64,000 bases of DNA, taken from contig JAPOHD010000064.1 of NCBI GenBank assembly GCA_026671195.1, positions 1 to 64,000 on the forward strand, in the 5' to 3' direction. The notes beneath the pieces were generated by a model. That model worked only from the letters and a program-made list of their open reading frames with translations. It was not told where the DNA came from and searched no databases. Position numbers and translations under genes: made by a program. Source of the DNA: Draconibacterium aestuarii (GTDB lineage Bacteria > Bacteroidota > Bacteroidia > Bacteroidales > Prolixibacteraceae). Within the stretch, counting starts at the first letter, position 1. Each line of letters opens with the position of its first letter. Positions 59,402-64,000 of the stretch are shown piece by piece.

Positions 59402-60595
59402 TTAATCATTAGCAAGTGCTTTTACTTTTGCAACCATTAGCGTAATTCCAATTCCAAATACTCCAATTACCGCAAACGAATAACGTAATCCGAAAGCCTC
59501 CGAAATGAAACCAATTAGCGGCGGGCCCATTAAAAATCCAAGGAAACTTACACTGGAAACAATGGCTAATGCAATTCCGGTTGGAATACTGGGATGCCGG
59601 CCTGCACTGCTGTAAACCAATGGTACAATACTCGATACGCCCACACCAACCATCATAAATCCAAGCGTACAACTGATCAAACCCGGGAACAAAACAGCAG
59701 TAAAAAGTCCTCCTGAAATCAAGGCACCAGAAATTTGCATCAATAGTTTTCTACCCATTTTTAAAATCAGAATATCTGCTAAAAACCTTCCTGTTGCCAT
59801 CATTATCATAAACGAAGTATAGCCCACAATTACCAACGACGATGGTGCACCAACCACATCTTTAAAATAAACACCGCTCCAGTCGAACATGGCCCCTTCG
59901 CTGGCCATACTGAAAAAACCTATAATTCCGAGTTGTAAAAGTATTCTGTCGGGTTTCATAAAAAACTTACGACGTGGCTGATCTTTTCTTTTTTCAAGTT
60001 CACTGTGCACCAGAAATGGATAATTGATTCGTACAATCATCCAGACAAGCCCAATAATAATTACAAAATGCCAGAACGGATTTACTTTTAAGTTAATCAG
60101 AATCAATCCGATAAAAGCTCCAGTAAATCCGGCTAAACTCCATCCTCCATGAAACGAAGCCATAATTGGCCGCCCATACAATTGTTCAGCAGCAACACCT
60201 TGTGTATTTACCGAAATATTACACATGTTTCCGAAAACCCCAAAAAGAAATAACGCGAAGCCCAGTTGCCATCCGTGTTGCACCAATCCAATTGTGCTTA
60301 AAGCGATGGTGTAAGCCGGCAGCGAAAATTTCAAAACATTATGACTGCCAAAACGATTAACCAGTTTTCCTGAAAAAGGCATCATAAGAAATTGACCAAC
60401 CGGAAGTGCAAAAAGGATACTCCCAAACATGGCATCGTTTAAAAAAAGAGCTGTTTTAATATCGGGAATACGACTCGCCCATGATGAAAAACCCAGCCCC
60501 ATACTAAAATAGACCATTGAAACGGCCATTCGTGTACGTTTCTTTTCAGTGGTAATTTTATGCTTTTCCTTTTTTTGTAGTACAATTTCCGACAT
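59402..60595 (-). CDS. Major facilitator superfamily transporter
   Basis: This 397-residue inner-membrane protein has 12 hydrophobic helices. FSMGLGFSSWASRIPDIKTA at the start is typical of an MFS branch related to YbjJ. MPFSGKLVNRFGSHNVLKF is the cytoplasmic loop 2-3 motif, and SFHGGWSLAGFTGAFIGLIL lies in helix 5. GRFLADILILKMGRKLLMQ is the matching motif of the second half. The substrate is unknown. It lies downstream of iorB but beyond a terminator, so it is probably transcribed separately or by read-through. Confidence 0.88.
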   Translation of the reverse strand: MSEIVLQKKEKHKITTEKKRTRMAVSMVYFSMGLGFSSWASRIPDIKTALFLNDAMFGSILFALPVGQFLMMPFSGKLVNRFGSHNVLKFSLPAYTIALSTIGLVQHGWQLGFALFLFGVFGNMCNISVNTQGVAAEQLYGRPIMASFHGGWSLAGFTGAFIGLILINLKVNPFWHFVIIIGLVWMIVRINYPFLVHSELEKRKDQPRRKFFMKPDRILLQLGIIGFFSMASEGAMFDWSGVYFKDVVGAPSSLVIVGYTSFMIMMATGRFLADILILKMGRKLLMQISGALISGGLFTAVLFPGLISCTLGFMMVGVGVSSIVPLVYSSAGRHPSIPTGIALAIVSSVSFLGFLMGPPLIGFISEAFGLRYSFAVIGVFGIGITLMVAKVKALAND

Positions 60596-60720
60596 AATGT
60601 TTTTACTTGGACGCGCAAAATTATGAAAACATCGGCAAGAAAGCTTTTATCGTTGAAAATAAAGGACTTTCGTTAATTTATTGAAAAATCAGTCAAGCTC
60701 AATCCGCTCATAAAGCATAT

Positions 60721-60760
60721 AAAAAAAACCGTTTCCCAGTCTTAAACTGAAAAACGGTTT
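60721..60760 (-). terminator. Terminator after iorB
   Basis: On the minus strand GAAACCGTTT pairs with AAACGGTTT through a 17-nt loop, and an eight-T run follows. It lies 25 nt after the iorB stop. Confidence 0.8.
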
Positions 60761-60784
60761 CTATACCTCCATTTCGTTTACTTC

Positions 60785-61366
60785 CTATTTATTGGCCAAA
60801 GCAAAGTTTCGTCCGGCTCTGAAGGCTTCAAGATTCAAGTTCACAACGTCCTCTCCTTTTTTGCTAAAAACACGCTGAATACCCGCTTCAATCTTTTCAG
60901 GTGTGATTTGAATAAAAGGTGTTGCCGCCCCCAACATTACCATGTTCGAAGCACGGCGATTACCTATTTCGCTTGCAATGGCATCGGCATCGATAGCAAT
61001 ACAACGCGGCTGTTTTTTTAATTCGGCCAAAATTTCCTCTTCGTTCGGATAGTTTGGAATATTCTTAAACGGAGTGGTATTGGTTACGATGTAACCATCT
61101 TCCTTTAAGAATGGCAGGTAACGTAAAGCCTCCATTGGTTCCACCGACAAAATAATATCGGCCGTACCTACCGGAATTAAATCTGAAGCAACCGCATCAT
61201 CCGAAATACGAACGTGCGATACAACCGCCCCTCCCCGCTGGCTCATACCATGGGTTTCAGCTTGTTTTAAGTATAAATTATCGCGCAATGCTGCTTCACC
61301 TAAAATCGATGCAATGGATAAAATTCCTTGTCCGCCAACACCGGCTAATACTATATCTGTTTTCAT
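60785..61366 (-). CDS. iorB: Indolepyruvate:ferredoxin oxidoreductase, beta subunit
   Basis: This 193-residue protein starts KTDIVLAGVGGQGILSIASI, the fold shared with the gamma subunits of POR and VOR. LKQAETHGMSQRGGAVVSHV and ILSVEPMEALRYLPFL are the other IorB signatures. IorAB interconverts aryl-pyruvates and aryl-acetyl-CoA (plus CO2 and ferredoxin). The ATG at 61366 is preferred; a longer frame from 61402 adds 12 unrelated residues. It follows iorA by 89 nt. Confidence 0.94.
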   Translation of the reverse strand: MKTDIVLAGVGGQGILSIASILGEAALRDNLYLKQAETHGMSQRGGAVVSHVRISDDAVASDLIPVGTADIILSVEPMEALRYLPFLKEDGYIVTNTTPFKNIPNYPNEEEILAELKKQPRCIAIDADAIASEIGNRRASNMVMLGAATPFIQITPEKIEAGIQRVFSKKGEDVVNLNLEAFRAGRNFALANK

Positions 61367-61455
61367 TTTATTAAAATTAATAGGAAGACCAAAACCGGAC
61401 ATTTTTCTGTCTGTCGACTTTAATTGCCTTCCGCAGTCAATAATTTGGTTACGGT

Positions 61456-63084
61456 TTAGCTATATTGTTTTTTCGGATTGTCCTTTATTTTTTTTGCCTT
61501 GCGCATACGTTTTGCAGCGGCCTGAATACATTCGCGGCGGAATACAATTACAGAAACACCATCGAAGGCCAATTCTTCGTTAAAGGTTTCCACCATTTGC
61601 TCGTGGTACTTTTTAAGCGGAACAAGCACCCGAATATGAGCAGGATCCACTCCCACTCCCTGGCAAATACTTTCCACTTTTCCCAGAGCAGAAGAATCCT
61701 GTCCACCGGTCATCGATACTGATTCATTATCCGATATCACCACAACAATGTTTGAACCGTCATTTACTGCATCCAATAAACCAGTGATTCCCGAGTGTGT
61801 AAAAGTAGAGTCGCCGATTACAGCTATGGCCGGAATTAAACCGGCATCGGAAGCTCCTTTTGCCATGGTAATAGATGCCCCCATGTCAACACACGAATAA
61901 ATACTTTTGTATGGTGGTAGAGCACCCAGTGTGTAACATCCAATATCAGAAAAAACACGGCCTTTCGAAAATGTATCCAAAGCTTCATTAAGGGCTTTGT
62001 ACATATCCTGGTGTCCGCATCCCTGACACAAAGCCGGCGGGCGATTAACTATTATATCCGGAATTTCTGCTCCTTTCAAAACTTCTTTCCCCAAGGCTTT
62101 GGCAACCAAATCAGCATTTAGTTCTCCGTCACGAGGAAGTGCACCACTCAATCGTCCCGATACTTTTATATCTTTTTTGAAAGCTGCCTTTACTGCTTCT
62201 TCCACAACAGGTGCTCCTTCTTCCAATACCAAAACCTCTTCGCAATGTTTCTCCATTTTGGACAACATCTTTTCCGGAATCGGGTATTGTGTTAATTTCA
62301 TTACCGTGTAAGGACAATCGTCAATTGGATAATTTTCCTGCAGATAATTGTATGCAATTCCACAGGCAATAATTCCAAAGCTCCGGTCCGAACTTTTAGT
62401 AATTGAGTTGTATTTCGATTTTTTTGCTGCTTTCTCAAAGTCCTTTTGTTTCTCCAGCAATCCTTTATAACGACGACGGGCAATGGCGGGCAGCAATACA
62501 AACTGACTTGGATCGGATGGCAACTGTAATTCATTCGAACTTAAAACTTCGCTGCGTTCAACTCCTGCACGCGAGTGTGCCAAACGAGTTGTGATACGAA
62601 CCATTACAGGCACTCCCAGCTCTTCGGAAAGGGCAAAACCTTCGCGAACCATATCATATGCTTCCTGCTGATTACTTGGTTCTAAAACCGGAATCATGGC
62701 AAACTTGGCATAAAAACGCGAGTCCTGTTCGTTTTGTGATGAGTGCATCGACGGGTCGTCGGCAACGGTCAAAATCATTCCTCCGTTAATACCTGTTATT
62801 GCAGAATTTACAAATGCGTCGGCAGCCACGTTTAATCCCACGTGTTTCATACAAACCATGGTACGTTTGCCTGCGTACGACATTCCCAAAGCAGCCTCAT
62901 AGGCTGTTTTTTCGTTCGACGACCATTTGCTGCGAATGCCCAATTCTGCTGCCAATTCGCTTTCCTGTATAAATTCGGTTATTTCGGTTGAAGGTGTTCC
63001 TGGATACGCATAAACGCCTGAGATGCCACCATCGATAGCTCCCTGCCCAATGGCTTCAACACCTAAAAATAGATTTTTTTGCAT
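61456..63084 (-). CDS. iorA: Indolepyruvate:ferredoxin oxidoreductase, alpha subunit
   Basis: This 542-residue subunit holds the TPP site. It has GISGVYAYPGTPSTEITEFI near residue 22, MVCMKHVGLNVAADAFVNSA near 76 and CQGCGHQDMYKAL near 355. IGDSTFTHSGITGLLDAVND with VVISDNESVSMTGGQDSS is the TPP domain. Archaeal IorA has a C-terminal domain with two 4Fe-4S clusters; here the chain ends RRECIQAAAKRMRKAKKIKD without any CxxC motif, so that domain is absent. Another ferredoxin must take the electrons. The gene has an ideal promoter upstream. Confidence 0.95.
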   Translation of the reverse strand: MQKNLFLGVEAIGQGAIDGGISGVYAYPGTPSTEITEFIQESELAAELGIRSKWSSNEKTAYEAALGMSYAGKRTMVCMKHVGLNVAADAFVNSAITGINGGMILTVADDPSMHSSQNEQDSRFYAKFAMIPVLEPSNQQEAYDMVREGFALSEELGVPVMVRITTRLAHSRAGVERSEVLSSNELQLPSDPSQFVLLPAIARRRYKGLLEKQKDFEKAAKKSKYNSITKSSDRSFGIIACGIAYNYLQENYPIDDCPYTVMKLTQYPIPEKMLSKMEKHCEEVLVLEEGAPVVEEAVKAAFKKDIKVSGRLSGALPRDGELNADLVAKALGKEVLKGAEIPDIIVNRPPALCQGCGHQDMYKALNEALDTFSKGRVFSDIGCYTLGALPPYKSIYSCVDMGASITMAKGASDAGLIPAIAVIGDSTFTHSGITGLLDAVNDGSNIVVVISDNESVSMTGGQDSSALGKVESICQGVGVDPAHIRVLVPLKKYHEQMVETFNEELAFDGVSVIVFRRECIQAAAKRMRKAKKIKDNPKKQYS

Positions 63085-63107
63085 TTTGGTTCAATTTTCA
63101 AAGCGAA

Positions 63108-63137
63108 CAAAAGTATTAAAATGAAAAGAAGATGCAA
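63108..63137 (-). promoter_or_regulatory. Promoter of iorAB
   Basis: TACTTTTG (63108-63115, minus strand) with TTG (63135-63137) spaced 19 nt. It lies 24 nt before the iorA start. Confidence 0.78.
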
Positions 63138-63285
63138 TTAGAATTGTCATGTTTTACTATTTTTCGATATTTTCGAAAAAACATACTCTCGGACAATAAC
63201 TGGCTAATAAGGATCAACTTACAGCTACACATCTCTCTTATTTAAACTCATTACAAACAATATTACACAATATCTGAAACATATC

Positions 63286-63309
63286 ATTTTGTAACATCTG
63301 TTACAAAAT
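63286..63309. promoter_or_regulatory. Crp/Fnr-type dyad upstream of nrfH
   Basis: ATTTTGTAAC-ATCT-GTTACAAAAT is a perfect dyad with 10-bp arms and a 4-nt centre, 64 nt before the nrfH start. TTGTAAC-N4-GTTACAA is of the general form bound by Crp/Fnr-family regulators such as those for nitrosative stress. It probably controls nrfHA and perhaps iorAB on the other side. Confidence 0.75.
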
Positions 63310-63373
63310 AATGATGTAAATTGAATGTTCTTTAGGGTAGAATTTTACTACAGAACAAAAACCGATTTTAATT

Positions 63374-63949
63374 ATGCTGAACAAACTACTTCCTCCTGTA
63401 AAATGGAGATTTCCGGTGTTAATTATTACGAGTATTCTTGTCGGACTCATCCTTTTCATTTTATACATCTCAAAAGCGCATTCCTATTTGTCCGATAATC
63501 CGGAAACCTGCACGAATTGTCACATTATGGCTCCTCAATATGCCACATGGCAACACAGTTCACACCGCGAAGTGGCTCACTGCAACGATTGTCATGTTCC
63601 ACATAACAATGTTTTTAACAAATATTATTTTAAAGCAAAAGATGGTATGCGACACGCCACCATGTTTACACTTCGTTTGGAGCCACAGGTAATATTTATT
63701 CACGAAGCCGGACAGAAAGTAGTACATGATAATTGTATTCGATGTCATAACAAACAGATTACCGATCCCAAACTGGCCTCATCAGTTGAATCGCACCAGG
63801 CACACATGCAAGACCGCCCTTGCTGGGAGTGTCATCGCGAAATTCCTCATGGCCGTGTTAACAGTCTTTCAAGTGTGCCTCATGCTCAAGTGCCACTGCC
63901 TTCAAGTCCTGTTCCCGACTGGATAAAACAATATGTAAATAAGAACTAA
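63374..63949 (+). CDS. nrfH: Cytochrome c nitrite reductase small subunit NrfH
   Basis: NrfH is the membrane quinol dehydrogenase that feeds electrons to NrfA for nitrite reduction to ammonia. This 191-residue protein has one membrane helix (about 13-33). Four heme-binding motifs follow: CTNCH (from Cys46), CNDCH, CIRCH and CWECH. YLSDNPETCTNCHIMAPQYA and HREVAHCNDCHVPHN match the family. The tail after the last heme (VPLPSSPVPDWIKQYV) is as expected. It is followed 13 nt later by the first codons of the next gene, probably nrfA. Confidence 0.95.
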   Translation: MLNKLLPPVKWRFPVLIITSILVGLILFILYISKAHSYLSDNPETCTNCHIMAPQYATWQHSSHREVAHCNDCHVPHNNVFNKYYFKAKDGMRHATMFTLRLEPQVIFIHEAGQKVVHDNCIRCHNKQITDPKLASSVESHQAHMQDRPCWECHREIPHGRVNSLSSVPHAQVPLPSSPVPDWIKQYVNKN

Positions 63950-63962
63950 ATATCGTATATCT

Positions 63963-64000
63963 ATGACCACAAAATCAAAATCAGGAAAAAGCCCCTTGTT
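63963..64000 (+). CDS. nrfA: Start of the next gene, probably NrfA (partial)
   Basis: Only the first 12 complete codons are in the window (TTKSKSGKSPL after the Met). The Lys/Ser-rich start could be the head of an export signal, as NrfA has. The assignment rests on position after nrfH, not on the residues seen. Confidence 0.45.
   Translation, partial: MTTKSKSGKSPL

Noticed and set aside
63286-63309. Dyad before nrfH as a terminator of the upstream DNA
   Set aside because: No gene ends before it and no T-run follows; an operator fits better.
1-64000. tRNA or rRNA genes
   Set aside because: I saw no TTCGA-type T-loop in a cloverleaf context and no rRNA-like conserved stretch; a covariance search would be decisive.

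Overview
The window is chromosomal DNA from an anaerobic or facultatively anaerobic member of the Bacteroidota, most likely marine and of the Marinilabiliales/Prolixibacteraceae type. Three things suggest this. Promoters have the Bacteroidota form TTG-N19-TAnnTTTG. There are many SPII lipoproteins and a run of formylglycine sulfatases. The energy metabolism is built on Rnf, pyruvate:ferredoxin, 2-oxoacid:ferredoxin and indolepyruvate:ferredoxin oxidoreductases plus NrfH nitrite reduction. No species can be named from sequence alone.

Layout. 0-2.2 kb: a scarred accessory patch with a REP-associated tyrosine transposase between inverted REP-like palindromes, an orphan two-TM gene, and the 3' end of a group II intron. 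2.2-8.1 kb: housekeeping (nusB, DUF1573 lipoprotein, yajC, ychF), a NrtR-like Nudix regulator, an ECF sigma factor operon with a Spy-like protein. 8.2-18.1 kb: one minus-strand operon with five different sulfatases, a five-bladed-propeller glycosidase-like lipoprotein and a metallophosphoesterase, for periplasmic removal of sulfate from polysaccharides. 18.2-22.3 kb: ribBA, a KefG-like reductase and a Kef/CPA2 antiporter. 22.3-24.9 kb: a block bracketed by two related hairpins, holding a broken CHU_C-domain gene, two unknown genes and a striking array of sixteen 21-nt units. 25-35.4 kb: rseC-rnfBCDGEA, an AAA ATPase and the single-chain pyruvate:ferredoxin oxidoreductase. 35.5-40.6 kb: poorly known genes and degenerate repeats. 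40.6-44.7 kb: tricorn-type protease and an OmpA lipoprotein. 44.9-47.8 kb: the four-gene vor/kor operon. 48.1-59.1 kb: a minus-strand arylacetate/aromatic amino acid island. 59.4-63.1 kb: an MFS transporter and iorAB. 63.4-64.0 kb: nrfH and the first codons of nrfA.

The most interesting system is the 48-63 kb block. It has two phenylacetate-CoA ligases, three small ACT-domain proteins (two of them paralogues), an SSS-family symporter with a 59-residue accessory subunit, an outer-membrane porin-like protein, prephenate dehydratase, an aminotransferase, a flavodoxin and, next door, indolepyruvate:ferredoxin oxidoreductase. Read together, this looks like a dedicated route to take up arylacetates, activate them to CoA thioesters, carboxylate them reductively to aryl-pyruvates and transaminate them to aromatic amino acids, or to run the same steps in reverse. 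The ACT proteins would sense the amino acid product. A perfect 27-bp palindrome sits directly beside the promoter of the block. Rnf, POR, VOR and the flavodoxin would connect these reactions to the low-potential electron pool.
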